Positions 34,853-43,863 of a stretch of 56,997 nucleotides of DNA are shown here, one piece after another. The notes beneath the pieces were generated by a model that searched no databases, was not told the origin of the DNA, and saw only the letters and a program-made list of their open reading frames with translations. How positions within the stretch are numbered: position 1 is the first letter of the stretch; each line of letters opens with the position of its first letter. Position numbers and translations under genes: made by a program. Source of the DNA: CSSed11-175R1 sp041685735 (GTDB taxonomy: Bacteria; Actinomycetota; Nitriliruptoria; Nitriliruptorales; Nitriliruptoraceae); NCBI GenBank assembly GCA_041685735.1, contig JAWLFE010000017.1, positions 1 through 56,997 of the forward strand. Direction: 5' to 3'.

Positions 34853-36037
34853 ATGGACGACCGGCTACGCGCCGAGCTGGCGGCCGAACTCGACACCCTC
34901 CGCGACGAGGGCACCTACAAGGCTGAGCGGATCCTGACCTCCGCGCAGGGCGGGACGGTGGAGGTGGGCGAGGGCCCGGTCATCAACCTGTGTTCCAACA
35001 ACTACCTGGGACTGGCCGACCATCCCGACCTGATCTCGGCCGCGCAGTCGGCGTTGGACCGATGGGGGTTCGGGATGGCCTCGGTGCGGTTCATCTGCGG
35101 GACCCAGCAGATCCACACGGAGCTCGAAGGTCGGCTCAGTGGCTTCCTGGGGACCGAGGCGACGATCCTCTACAGCTCGTGCTTCGATGCCAACGCGGGG
35201 TTGTTCGAGGTGCTGCTCGGTGAGGACGACGCGGTCATCTCCGATGCGCTCAACCACGCGTCGATCATCGACGGGATCCGGCTGTGCAAGGCGGCGCGCT
35301 ACCGGTACGCCAACCGCGACCTCGGCGACCTCGAACGGTGCCTGCAGGAGGCCGGTGACGCACGCCGGCGGCTGATCGTCACCGATGGTGTGTTCTCGAT
35401 GGATGGCTACCTCGCGCCGCTGGACGGGATCTGCGAGTTGGCCGACCGCTACGACGCCATGGTCGTCGTCGACGACTCGCACGCGGTCGGGTTCGTGGGC
35501 GATGGTGGCCGGGGGACCCCGGAGCATTTCGGGGTCGCCGATCGGGTGGACCTGATCACCGGGACGCTCGGCAAGGCGCTCGGTGGGGCCAGCGGCGGGT
35601 ACGTCAGCGGCCGGCGCGAGGTCATCGACCTGCTGCGGCAACGCTCGCGCCCCTACCTGTTCTCCAACTCCCTGGCCCCACCGATCGTCGCGGCGTCGCT
35701 CGCCGCGCTCGACCTGGTGGAGGGGTCGTCGGCGCTGCGCGAGCAGGTCCGTGACAACGCGGCGAGGCTCCGGTCACAACTCGAGGACGCGGGGCTCGAC
35801 CTGCTCCCCGGCGAACACCCGATCGCGCCGATCATGGTCGGCGATGCGGCCACGGCGACCGCCGTCGCGCAGAAGGCGTTGGCGTTGGGGGTCTACGTGA
35901 CGGCGTTCAGCTACCCCGTCGTGCCGCGTGGCCAGGCCCGGATCCGCACCCAGGTCTCGGCGGCGCACACGCCGGAGGAGATCGACCGCGCCGCCACCGC
36001 GCTGATCGAAGCCGTCACCACCGCGGTGCCCGACTGA
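34853..36037 (+). CDS. kbl: 2-amino-3-ketobutyrate CoA ligase (glycine C-acetyltransferase)
   Basis: A 394-residue fold-type I PLP enzyme. Seen: INLCSNNYLGLADHP, FICGTQQIHTELE, VVVDDSHAVGFVGDGGRGT and the PLP lysine in TGTLGKALGGASGGY. It cleaves 2-amino-3-ketobutyrate with CoA to glycine and acetyl-CoA, immediately after Tdh makes it. The ATG at 34853 has CGGAG upstream and gives the usual family length. It is convergent with eutB, with 23 bases between the stops. Confidence 0.95.
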   Translation: MDDRLRAELAAELDTLRDEGTYKAERILTSAQGGTVEVGEGPVINLCSNNYLGLADHPDLISAAQSALDRWGFGMASVRFICGTQQIHTELEGRLSGFLGTEATILYSSCFDANAGLFEVLLGEDDAVISDALNHASIIDGIRLCKAARYRYANRDLGDLERCLQEAGDARRRLIVTDGVFSMDGYLAPLDGICELADRYDAMVVVDDSHAVGFVGDGGRGTPEHFGVADRVDLITGTLGKALGGASGGYVSGRREVIDLLRQRSRPYLFSNSLAPPIVAASLAALDLVEGSSALREQVRDNAARLRSQLEDAGLDLLPGEHPIAPIMVGDAATATAVAQKALALGVYVTAFSYPVVPRGQARIRTQVSAAHTPEEIDRAATALIEAVTTAVPD

Positions 36038-36060
36038 GCCACCGGACGATGCTCCAGCGG

Positions 36061-37053
36061 TCAGCAGGGCGCAGTGGTCTGCCCCTCGGCCAGCGCGAGG
36101 ATGTGTTCGGGTTCGGCGTTGGCGCCCGAACAGATCAGCACCGCATCCTCGTCGGCAGGGACAGCGAGGTGGCCCGCGAGCACCGCTCCGATCCCCACGG
36201 CGGCGCCACCCTCGAGGATCAGGCGGTGGCGGTCGAAGGCGAACCGCATCCCGTCCCAGATCTCCTGCTCGGTGAGGAGCACGACGTCGTCGACCAGCGC
36301 CCGCACGATGGGGAACGTGGTCGCGTTGGTCAGGCCGATCCCGCCCTGCAGGCTGTCGGCCAGGGTTGGTTCCTCCGGCAAATCGACGGGCCGCCCGGCG
36401 TCGAGGCTGGCCGCCATGACCGCGGCGCGTTCCATGGCCACACCCACCACGCGCAGGTCGGGGCGGGTGGCCTTGACGGCGACGGCGATCCCGGCGGCCA
36501 GGCCACCGCCCGACAGGGGCACGACCACCATCGTGGCCGCGGGGACCTGGTCCAGGATCTCCAGCCCGATCGTGCCCTGACCTGCGATCACCAGGGGGTC
36601 GTCGAAAGGGTGGATCAGCGTCATGCCGCGGTCCTGGACCAGGTCGCTGGCCGTGACCAGCGCGTCGGTCTGCGAATCACCGCCGACGATCACCTCACAG
36701 CCGATCGCCCGGAGCGCAGCGACCTTGCCCGGGGGGACGTGGACCGAGACGCAGATCGTGGCGGGGACCCCACGTGCGGCCGCCACGTGCGCGACCGCAC
36801 GTCCGTGGTTCCCGGTCGAGGCGGTGACCACGCCCCGCGCCAGAGCCCGCGAACCCATCGCGCTCAGGCGTGCGGCGGCGCCACGGACCTTGAAGCTGCC
36901 GGTCGGCTGGACGTTCTCGAGCTTCAACCACCACCGACCCTCGCCCGGGAGCTCCGTGGCCGGGGTGACCGGGGTCGCGACCGCGATGCCCGCGATCCGG
37001 TCCCGGGCGGCGGCCACATCGGCGCTGGTGACGGGCAGGTCAGGTGTCGACAC
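36061..37053 (-). CDS. eutB: Serine/threonine-dehydratase-like PLP lyase, EutB of hydroxyectoine utilisation
   Basis: A 330-residue fold-type II PLP enzyme with the PLP lysine in TGSFKVRGAAARL, the substrate loop TASTGNHGRAVAH and the glycine-rich phosphate loop SGGGLAAG; no regulatory ACT domain follows. Next to an EutC homologue and across from ectoine transport and hydrolysis genes it matches EutB, a dehydratase-type enzyme of 5-hydroxyectoine catabolism (not the ethanolamine gene of the same name). Its GTG start overlaps eutC by 14 bases. A general threonine or serine ammonia-lyase is the alternative. Confidence 0.78.
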   Translation of the reverse strand: MSTPDLPVTSADVAAARDRIAGIAVATPVTPATELPGEGRWWLKLENVQPTGSFKVRGAAARLSAMGSRALARGVVTASTGNHGRAVAHVAAARGVPATICVSVHVPPGKVAALRAIGCEVIVGGDSQTDALVTASDLVQDRGMTLIHPFDDPLVIAGQGTIGLEILDQVPAATMVVVPLSGGGLAAGIAVAVKATRPDLRVVGVAMERAAVMAASLDAGRPVDLPEEPTLADSLQGGIGLTNATTFPIVRALVDDVVLLTEQEIWDGMRFAFDRHRLILEGGAAVGIGAVLAGHLAVPADEDAVLICSGANAEPEHILALAEGQTTAPC

Positions 37054-38026
37054 GGATCCCCGCTCCGGCCTTCAGGCACCGTGTCGTCGCCAGTGAGGCG
37101 ATCGCGGTGTCCTGCGCCCCGGTGCCGGTGAGATCACAGATCGTCACGGCGTCCGGGGACCGGCGGCCCGGATGGTGCCCGGCGATGACCTGGCCGAGCT
37201 CGATGGCGTCCTCGGGATCGAACCCGGTCGCCAGCGCGACCCGCAGCTCACCGAGCCGGGCGCTCTGCTCCCGGTGATCGCAGACCACCAGGTCGGCCGC
37301 CTGGATCACCTGCGCGGCCACCTCCTGTTTGTGCTCCGCGTCGGACCCGACCGCGGTGATGTGCAGGCCGGGGTGCAGCACGCCAAGGTCGACGAGCGGC
37401 TCGGTCGCGGGGGTGGCGGTGACGAGCACCTGCGCGTCGCGCGCGGCTGCGGCCGGTGAGGGCGCCACGGACACCGGCAGGTCCAGCTCATCGGTCATGG
37501 CCTCGGCGAACGTCGCCGCTTCCGCTGCGCTGCGAGACCAGACCAGCGCCCGTTCGATCGGGCGGACGAGCCGCAGGGCGTCGAGCTGCAACCTGGCCTG
37601 GACCCCGGCGCCGAGGACCGCGGCAACGCTCGCCTCCGGGACCGCGAGGTGGTCGGCGGCGACCGCCCCGGCGAGAGCGGTGCGCAGGTCGGTCAGGTAG
37701 CCGTTGTCGAACAACGCCGCGCGCGGGATCCCCGTCCGCGCATCGAGCAGGATCATCAGGCCACCGAGGCTCGGCAGGCCGAGCGATGGGTTGTCGAAGA
37801 ACCCGGCGGAGACCTTGACGGCGACACCCCCGTACCCGGGGAGGTAGGCCGACTTGATGTCGATCTCGCCCCGGTGTTCGGGGATGTCGATGCGCATGAT
37901 CGGCGGCAGCTGGGCTCGCCCGGAACTGATCAGGGGATAGATGGCTTCGATCGCGACGCGCTCGTCCTGGCCCAGGCCGACCGCGGCACGCAGGTCCGGT
38001 TCGGTCAGGATGTGGATCGTGGTCAT
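37040..38026 (-). CDS. eutC: Ornithine-cyclodeaminase-like protein, EutC of hydroxyectoine utilisation
   Basis: A 328-residue member of the ornithine cyclodeaminase/mu-crystallin family. The N-terminal half contains KSAYLPGYGGVAVKVSAGF (conserved KVSxGF loop), DNGYLTDLRTALAGAVAADH and the NAD loop AVLGAGVQARLQLDALR. The family typically uses NAD(P) to form or reduce cyclic imines. Pairing with eutB and the nearby ehu/doe genes identifies the EutC subgroup. It is 45 bases downstream of the PLP lyase gene and overlaps eutB, forming one leftward transcript. Confidence 0.8.
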   Translation of the reverse strand: MTTIHILTEPDLRAAVGLGQDERVAIEAIYPLISSGRAQLPPIMRIDIPEHRGEIDIKSAYLPGYGGVAVKVSAGFFDNPSLGLPSLGGLMILLDARTGIPRAALFDNGYLTDLRTALAGAVAADHLAVPEASVAAVLGAGVQARLQLDALRLVRPIERALVWSRSAAEAATFAEAMTDELDLPVSVAPSPAAAARDAQVLVTATPATEPLVDLGVLHPGLHITAVGSDAEHKQEVAAQVIQAADLVVCDHREQSARLGELRVALATGFDPEDAIELGQVIAGHHPGRRSPDAVTICDLTGTGAQDTAIASLATTRCLKAGAGIRVDT

Positions 38027-38071
38027 ACCGGTCGGTCCTCCGATCAGGAACCCGATCGCCCATGCCCTGCG

Positions 38072-39262
38072 CTAGACCGCATCCAGCGCCTGGCGCAGGT
38101 CGTTGATGAGGTCGGTGACGTCCTCGATCCCGGTGGAGTAGCGCACGAGGCCTTCGGGGATGCCCAGCTCCGCCCGCTCCTCGTCGGTGCATTCGACGTG
38201 GCTGGTGGTCGCCGGAGGTCCGACGATCGTCTCGACCGCCCCGAGGTTGGCGGCGGCATGTGACAGGCGCAACTGCGGGAAGAAGCGTGCGACCGCCGGG
38301 CGCCCACCAGCCAGACCGAAGCTGAGCATGCCCCCGAAGCCCCGCATCTGCTTCTTGGCGATCTCGTGCTGCGGGTGTGATGGCAGGCCGGGGTAGTTGA
38401 CCACGGTCACCTTCGGGTGGGTCTCCAGGAACTCCGCGATCTGCTGGGCGTTCTGCTGCTGGCGTTCCACGCGCAGGTGCAGGGTCTTCATGCCGCGCAG
38501 CAGCAGGTAGGCGGCCTCCGGATGCAGGGTCGCACCGTTGATCTCACGGTAGTGGTAGATCCGCTCGATCAGGTCCTCGCGCCCGACCACGACCCCCCCG
38601 AGGGCATCTGCGTGTCCACCGAGGAACTTGGTCGCGCTGTGCAGGGCCAGGTCCGCCCCCAGGGCGATGGGGTTCTGGTTGATGGGCGTTGCGAAGGTGT
38701 TGTCCACGACCACGACCGCGCCCGCTGCCTGGCCGGCCGCGATCAGCCGCGGCAGGTCGATGACCTTGAGCGTCGGGTTCGTGGGCGTCTCGAGGTACAG
38801 CAGATCGCAGCCGTCCTCGAGCGCGCGCTCGACCGCCTCCGAGTCGGTGGTGTCGCACAGTTCGACGTCGATGCCGTACTCGGGGAGGAACTCGGTGAAC
38901 AGCTTGCTCGTCCCGCCGTAGGTGTCCTTGACGCTCACGACGCGCTTCCCGGGGCGCAGCAACGTCCACAGGGTCGCACTGATCACGGCCATGCCGGTGG
39001 CCGCTGAGGTCACGGCTGGCGCCCCCTCCATGAGGCGGACCTTCTCCTCGAACGCCGCGACGGTCGGGTTGGTGTTGCGGCCGTAGATGTGACCGGGGCG
39101 CTCACCGGTGGCCACCCCCAGCCAGTGGTCGAAGTCGTCGTAGCCGAACGACACGCTGTGGACGACCGGCACCTGGGTGACCCGGTCGGCCATCGGGTGG
39201 ACCTCGCCACCCCAGACGGCGACCGTGCCGGGAGCGTCGTGTGCGTTGGATTCGGTGGTCAT
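38072..39262 (-). CDS. Cystathionine gamma-synthase/lyase-family PLP enzyme
   Basis: A 396-residue Cys/Met-metabolism PLP enzyme. PLP lysine lies in LHSATKFLGGHAD; YGRNTNPTVAAFEEKV, AVVVVDNTFATP and the C-terminal RLSHAAANLGAVETIVG are family blocks. Known members carry out gamma-elimination or gamma-replacement. In this operon, with no other methionine genes, it probably acts on a diaminobutyrate-type product of ectoine breakdown rather than on cystathionine (inference). ATG at 39262 has AAGGA seven bases upstream. It is the first structural gene after gntR. Confidence 0.82.
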   Translation of the reverse strand: MTTESNAHDAPGTVAVWGGEVHPMADRVTQVPVVHSVSFGYDDFDHWLGVATGERPGHIYGRNTNPTVAAFEEKVRLMEGAPAVTSAATGMAVISATLWTLLRPGKRVVSVKDTYGGTSKLFTEFLPEYGIDVELCDTTDSEAVERALEDGCDLLYLETPTNPTLKVIDLPRLIAAGQAAGAVVVVDNTFATPINQNPIALGADLALHSATKFLGGHADALGGVVVGREDLIERIYHYREINGATLHPEAAYLLLRGMKTLHLRVERQQQNAQQIAEFLETHPKVTVVNYPGLPSHPQHEIAKKQMRGFGGMLSFGLAGGRPAVARFFPQLRLSHAAANLGAVETIVGPPATTSHVECTDEERAELGIPEGLVRYSTGIEDVTDLINDLRQALDAV

Positions 39263-39297
39263 GGCAGGTCCTTCGAACGGAGGGTCATGCGTGCGGG

Positions 39298-39987
39298 TCA
39301 GATGGTGGTCGGGGACGGCGTGCTGCGGGTTCCGTACAGGTGGTCGTTGAACCGGCCGAGCAGCAGGCGCATGTGGGTCGTGCGCACCTCGGCGAGCGCG
39401 TGGCCGGTGGATCGTTGCATGGCGTCGATCGTCTGCTCGATCTCCTCGCCCATGAGGTCGAGCTCGCGATCGAGATCCATCTCCGGCAGGAACCGCAGCC
39501 ACACGCGGGCCGTCTGGTGATAGAGCAGGTCATGGATCCACCGCAGGGTCTCGTTGGAGAAGACGTCCATGACCGTCTGGTGGTAGCGGTTGTAGAGCGA
39601 ACCGAGTGCACGGATATCGCGAGAGCGACGGACCTCTTCGAGTTCCGCCTGGATCACGGCCAGTTCGTCGAGGGTCGCCGGGGGTGCCGGGACACGGATG
39701 AACCCGTCGATCATCTCCATCATCTTGAGTCGGACGGCCCAGACATCGCGCAGCTCCTTGATGTCCACGTTCGCCACGGTCGCACCCTCACCCGCCCGTT
39801 GCCGGACCAGGCGCTCGTGGTCGAGTCGGTTGAGGACCTGGCGTATCGGGGTGCGACTGACCCCGAACTCGCGCGCGAGGGCGTCCTCGGTGAGCCGCGC
39901 ACCGGGTTCCAGGTCCAGCAGGCAGATGCGCTCGCGGAGGTCATGGTAGATCTCGTTGGGCGTTGGCTTGGGGGTGGTCGCTGGCAC
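39298..39987 (-). CDS. GntR-family regulator (FCD/FadR type), likely of ectoine catabolism
   Basis: A 229-residue regulator: N-terminal winged helix with LTEDALAREFGVSRTPIRQVLNRLDHERLV, then a helical FCD effector domain (NRYHQTVMDVFSNETLRWIHDLL) with His and Asp positions that usually bind a metal and a carboxylic acid. EnuR, the described ectoine regulator, is a MocR/PdxR-type GntR with an aminotransferase domain; this one is not. It lies between the two divergent halves of the locus. The GTG at 39987 gives normal length; the upstream ribosome binding site is weak. Confidence 0.82.
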   Translation of the reverse strand: MPATTPKPTPNEIYHDLRERICLLDLEPGARLTEDALAREFGVSRTPIRQVLNRLDHERLVRQRAGEGATVANVDIKELRDVWAVRLKMMEMIDGFIRVPAPPATLDELAVIQAELEEVRRSRDIRALGSLYNRYHQTVMDVFSNETLRWIHDLLYHQTARVWLRFLPEMDLDRELDLMGEEIEQTIDAMQRSTGHALAEVRTTHMRLLLGRFNDHLYGTRSTPSPTTI

Positions 39988-40065
39988 GAGGGTTCCCGAC
40001 AGACGCGTGCGATGCCTGGACTCTACGCCCTGGCAGGGTGCGCTGCATACCGTCGGGATACAGGC

Positions 40066-40094
40066 TGGACACGCTACGACCGCGGCCGTAGGGT
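40066..40094 (+). promoter_or_regulatory. Predicted ehu operon promoter with an embedded operator
   Basis: TGGACA (40066-40071) and TAGGGT (40089-40094) are separated by 17 bases. The spacer is filled by the near-palindrome CTACGACCGCGGCCGTAG (40074-40091, one mismatched pair), so a bound repressor would block polymerase. The adjacent GntR protein is the obvious candidate. The promoter lies about 135 bases upstream of the ehuB start. Confidence 0.5.
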
Positions 40095-40229
40095 GGACCA
40101 GTGACGGTCGTCCCGCTCCATCGCCAAGCTGCCGCTCGGCCGCTGCGCCACACCAGGCTCGTGGGATCAGGCGGGGCACGACATCACAACCGACCATGGA
40201 TCAGACGGTCACGACAAGTGAGGATCATC

Positions 40230-41183
40230 GTGAAGATCAGACGACCACTGTTCGCCCTGCTGGCCGCGGGGGCCCTCGTGCTCACCGCCTGCGGCGATGA
40301 CGCTGCGGACGAACCCGCAGACACCGACGACAACGGCGATGCCGCCGAGGAGACCGACGACAACGGCGATGCCGCCGAGGAGACCGACGACGCTCCCGAG
40401 GCCAGTGGCCTGTTGGCTGAACTGCAGGAGGAGGGTTCGGTCACCGTCGGGGTCGCCAACGAGGTGCCCTTCGGGTTCGTCGGTGATGACGGCGAGGTCA
40501 CCGGGATCGCGCCGGACGTGGCGCGCGAGGTGCTCGCAGAGCTCGGCATCGAAGAGATGGACGCCCAGGTCGTCGAGTTCGGTGAGTTGATCGGCGGGCT
40601 CCAGGCCGGACAGTTCGACATGATCACCGCCGGGATGTACATCACCCCGGAGCGTGCGGAGCAGATCTTCTTCTCCGACCCCGATTACTGCATCCCGGAA
40701 TCGCTCGCGGTCGCCGAGGGCAACCCGTTCGACATCGTCGACTACACCTCGCTCGTCGAGGATCCGGACGTGACCGTGGCGGTCGCATCAGGCACCGTCG
40801 AGGTGGACTACCTCAACGACGCCGGTGTGCCTGACGACCAGGTGGAGGTCTTCGGCGACATCGACGGGATGTACCGCGCCCTGGAGGCCGGTGAGGTCGA
40901 CGTCGTGACCGGAACCGCTGCGACCGTGCAGACCCAGGTCGCCGCCCGCGACGGCATGGAAGCCGTCCCCGGGTTCTTCCCGATCGATGCCGACGGCAAC
41001 GAGGTCTTCCCGTGCGGTGGCCATGGCTTCGCTGACGAGGACTTCCGTGATGCCTTCAACGACGTGCTGAACGAGTTCCGTGAGGACGGCACGACGCTGG
41101 AGATCATCACCCAGTACGAGGACTTCACCGAGGACGACGTCGAGCTCGCCAACACGCTGACGCTCGAGGACTTCCTCAACTAG
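40230..41183 (+). CDS. ehuB: Ectoine/hydroxyectoine-binding lipoprotein of an ABC importer
   Basis: A 317-residue family 3 (amino-acid type) solute-binding protein. The signal peptide VKIRRPLFALLAAGALVLTAC ends (charged start, then LLAAGALVLTAC) in a lipobox, followed by an acidic linker with a duplicated ten-residue unit TDDNGDAAEE. The mature part shows GVANEVPFGFVGDDGEVTG, ELIGGLQAGQFDMITAGMYITPERAEQI and SDPDYCIPES. The set downstream (two permeases, ATPase, DoeA) supports EhuB. GTG at 40230 follows GAGG; another GTG at 40218 lacks a binding site. Confidence 0.8.
   Translation: MKIRRPLFALLAAGALVLTACGDDAADEPADTDDNGDAAEETDDNGDAAEETDDAPEASGLLAELQEEGSVTVGVANEVPFGFVGDDGEVTGIAPDVAREVLAELGIEEMDAQVVEFGELIGGLQAGQFDMITAGMYITPERAEQIFFSDPDYCIPESLAVAEGNPFDIVDYTSLVEDPDVTVAVASGTVEVDYLNDAGVPDDQVEVFGDIDGMYRALEAGEVDVVTGTAATVQTQVAARDGMEAVPGFFPIDADGNEVFPCGGHGFADEDFRDAFNDVLNEFREDGTTLEIITQYEDFTEDDVELANTLTLEDFLN
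40323..40391 (+). repeat. 30-bp tandem duplication in the ehuB acidic linker
   Basis: The 30-base unit encoding TDDNGDAAEE occurs at 40323-40352 and 40353-40382 without change, followed by nine more matching bases. It lengthens the flexible linker after the lipid-anchored cysteine in frame. Confidence 0.9.
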
Positions 41184-41202
41184 CGCGACGAAATCGCCAC
41201 AT

Positions 41203-41241
41203 CGTCGGACCCCGGCCTCTAGTCTGCGCCGGGGTCCGACG
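41203..41241. terminator. Strong hairpin between ehuB and ehuC
   Basis: A perfect 14-bp stem (CGTCGGACCCCGGC and its complement) with an 11-base loop starts 20 bases after the ehuB stop. No T-run follows. Its position after the binding-protein gene mirrors the hairpin at 19935 in the sugar operon, suggesting partial termination or mRNA 3'-end protection. Confidence 0.6.
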
Positions 41242-41359
41242 TCTGTCCGAGGCGGTCGGTCCGCCTGATCGCCGTGGTTGACCATGCGGCCCGGACCCTG
41301 TGGCAGGTGCCGGCGGGAGGCAACCGGGCCGGCAACGTGACGACCGGGAAAGGACGCCC

Positions 41360-42106
41360 GTGGAGGACTGGCTGCTCAGCCCAGGCCAGTACGGCAGTCT
41401 CATGGTCGGCGCACGGGCCACCGTCCAGCTGCTCGCGCAGGCCTTCGTCCTGGGTGTGGTCCTGTCGCTGATCGTCGGCGTGGGTCGTCTGTCGACCAGA
41501 CGGTGGGTCCGTGGGATCTCCTTCGCGTTCGTCGAGTTCGCCCGTGGGATCTCGTCGATCATCCTGCTGTTCATCCTGGTGATCGCGATCCCGATCCTGC
41601 TCGGTGAGGTCTTCCCCTGGCTGCGCGGGCAACCGGTCATCGTCATGGCCTCGATCGCCCTGGGGATCAACATGGGCGGGTACGGCGCGGAGATCATCCG
41701 GGGGTCGATCCTGTCGATCCCCAAGGGGCAGACCGAGGCCACGATCGCGCTCAACCTCAACCCGACGCAGCGCCTGCGGTACGTGGTGCTGCCCCAGGCG
41801 ATGCGCATCATCCTGCCCCCGATGGGCAACCTCACCATCGAGATCCTCAAGGGAACCGCGCTGGTCTCGGTCGCCGGGGGCTTCGACCTCATGCGGGCCA
41901 CGAGCAACCTCGAAGCCTCCATGCTCGCTGGTGGGGTGATCGGCGTCACGGTGCTGTTCGTGAACGTCCTGGCCATCTACTTCGTCATGGCGCAGGTCAT
42001 CAACGGGCTGTTCCGGCTCGGTGAGCGGGCGCTGGACAAGCGGTTCCAGCAACGCGAGGGTCGCGCGGCGCTCCCGATCACCACCACCCCATCGGCAGGG
42101 GGCTAG
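41360..42106 (+). CDS. ehuC: Ectoine ABC importer permease
   Basis: A 248-residue polar-amino-acid-type permease with about five helices; the EAA loop is EIIRGSILSIPKGQTEATIALNLNP (read as SIPKGQTEAT then LNLNP). The GTG at 41360 follows AAGGA; the 41300 start would add an implausible Arg-rich tail. It sits between ehuB and ehuD, and forms the heterodimeric channel with the next product. Confidence 0.83.
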   Translation: MEDWLLSPGQYGSLMVGARATVQLLAQAFVLGVVLSLIVGVGRLSTRRWVRGISFAFVEFARGISSIILLFILVIAIPILLGEVFPWLRGQPVIVMASIALGINMGGYGAEIIRGSILSIPKGQTEATIALNLNPTQRLRYVVLPQAMRIILPPMGNLTIEILKGTALVSVAGGFDLMRATSNLEASMLAGGVIGVTVLFVNVLAIYFVMAQVINGLFRLGERALDKRFQQREGRAALPITTTPSAGG

Positions 42107-42110
42107 AGCC

Positions 42111-42995
42111 ATGTCCGACACCACACGAACCGAGTCGCCCGCCGACGAGCCCGATGTCGACGCGGCGACCGGGCAGGTCGTTTCCTTCGAGTTGGCCCAA
42201 CACCACAAGTGGTACCGCCGGCCCGACGTCGTCATCCCCGTCGTCCTGGTCTTCCTCGGCTTGACGCTGCTCGCCGTGGCGGACACCCCCTCGGCGAGGT
42301 TCGGCTCGGAGTTCACCCCATCCGGCGACGTGAGTTTCAGTTGGTCGTACTTCTTCCACCTCGTGCCCCAGATGCTGCAGGGTCTGTTCGTCACGGCACG
42401 GGCGACCGTGCTGGGCTTCCTGATCGCCGCGAGCCTCGGGTTGGTCCTGGCGTTGTTGCGCAGGTCCGAGTCCCGGTGGGTCAGCTATCCGGCCGTCGCG
42501 CTCATCGAGTTCGTCCGCTCGACGCCGATCCTGGTCCAGATGTTCTTCGCACAGGTGCTGGTGCGCGCGACGCCGGCGGTCTCCCTCAACGCGCTGGTCA
42601 TCCTGTTCATCGTGGTCGGGATCCACTACGCGACCTACGCCTCGGAGGCCTACCGGGCCGGCATCAACAGCGTGCCGAAGGGCCAGTGGGAGGCCGCGAC
42701 GGCACTGAACCTGGATCCCCTGACGAAGTGGACCCGGATCATCATCCCGCAGGCCGTGCCGAACGTCCTGCCCACGCTCGGCAACTACCTGGTCGCCGCG
42801 TTCAAGGACGTACCGATCGGTGATGCCGTGCTCAGTACCGGTGGGGTGCTGTTCATGGCCAGCACCATCCGCAACGTCGATTTCCGTCCGGTCGAGCCCT
42901 ACCTGTTGATCGGTGTCGGGTTCCTGCTGGTCAGCCTGCCCGCTGCCTGGCTCGTCCGCCGCCTCGAGGAGCGCATCGCTTATGAACGCGACTGA
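42111..42995 (+). CDS. ehuD: Ectoine ABC importer permease
   Basis: A 294-residue permease with a 45-residue hydrophilic N-terminus (MSDTTRTESPADEPDVD) before the first helix, which is longer than usual for the family. The EAA loop is AYRAGINSVPKGQWEAATALNLDP (read as SVPKGQWEAATAL). It starts four bases after the ehuC stop and overlaps ehuA by 14 bases. Confidence 0.85.
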   Translation: MSDTTRTESPADEPDVDAATGQVVSFELAQHHKWYRRPDVVIPVVLVFLGLTLLAVADTPSARFGSEFTPSGDVSFSWSYFFHLVPQMLQGLFVTARATVLGFLIAASLGLVLALLRRSESRWVSYPAVALIEFVRSTPILVQMFFAQVLVRATPAVSLNALVILFIVVGIHYATYASEAYRAGINSVPKGQWEAATALNLDPLTKWTRIIIPQAVPNVLPTLGNYLVAAFKDVPIGDAVLSTGGVLFMASTIRNVDFRPVEPYLLIGVGFLLVSLPAAWLVRRLEERIAYERD

Positions 42996-43794
42996 CAACC
43001 ACAAGGACGTCTCACCGAAGGGTGCCGCCAGCGTGCGGATGCGCGGGGTGGACAAGGCCTTCGGATCGCTGACCGTGCTCCAGGAACTCAACCTCGATGT
43101 CGAACCCGGCGAACGCGTCGTGATCATCGGGCCGAGCGGGTCGGGCAAGACCACGATCCTGCGGGTGACCATGACCCTCGAGCGCATCGATTCGGGCACG
43201 ATCCAGATCGGCGGGCAGCACCTCTACCACGAAGAGACCAGCTCCGGACAGTTGAAGGACGCCAGCGAGAAGCACATCCGGGGGGTGCGCTCCAACATCG
43301 GCATGGTCTTCCAGCACTTCAACCTGTTCCCACACATGAGCGCGATCGAGAACATCATGCTCGCGCCGGTGAAGGTGCACGGCAAGTCCCAGCGGGACGC
43401 CCAGCAGATCGGCATGGAACTGCTCGACAAGGTCGGGCTCATCGAGCACGCCAACCACACGCCGGGGCAGCTCTCCGGTGGGCAGAAGCAGCGTGTCGCG
43501 ATCGCCCGGGCCCTGGCCACCCAACCGTCGGTGATGCTGTTCGACGAGGTCACCTCCGCCCTCGACCCCGAACTCGTCGGGGACGTCCTCAACGTCCTGC
43601 GCGACATCGCGGAGGAGGGCAAGACCACCATGATGCTCGTCACCCACGAGATGGGTTTCGCCCGCGAGATCGCCGACCGCGTCCTGATGTTCGACGCGGG
43701 CCGCATGATCGAAGACGGGGCGCCCAACGACCTGCTGAACAACCCCCAACACGAACGCACGAAATCGTTCCTGGGCGCGGTCGCCGAACACTGA
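42982..43794 (+). CDS. ehuA: Ectoine ABC importer ATPase
   Basis: A 270-residue ATPase of the polar amino-acid uptake class: Walker A GPSGSGKTT, Q-loop GMVFQHFNLFPH, signature LSGGQKQRV, Walker B VMLFDEVTSALD (Val in place of the usual Pro) and H-loop LVTHEMGFA. It powers the EhuCD channel. A 69-base gap separates it from doeA. Confidence 0.88.
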   Translation: MNATDNHKDVSPKGAASVRMRGVDKAFGSLTVLQELNLDVEPGERVVIIGPSGSGKTTILRVTMTLERIDSGTIQIGGQHLYHEETSSGQLKDASEKHIRGVRSNIGMVFQHFNLFPHMSAIENIMLAPVKVHGKSQRDAQQIGMELLDKVGLIEHANHTPGQLSGGQKQRVAIARALATQPSVMLFDEVTSALDPELVGDVLNVLRDIAEEGKTTMMLVTHEMGFAREIADRVLMFDAGRMIEDGAPNDLLNNPQHERTKSFLGAVAEH

Positions 43795-43863
43795 CGCGTC
43801 CGCGAACGCGGCCGTCGTCGTGCACCACCACCCGAACCACCGAAGGATGATGCGAGGTCGCTG

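Noticed and set aside
36061..38026. Ethanolamine ammonia-lyase EutBC
   Set aside because: Name clash only; sequences are a dehydratase-like PLP enzyme and an ornithine-cyclodeaminase-like protein beside ectoine genes.
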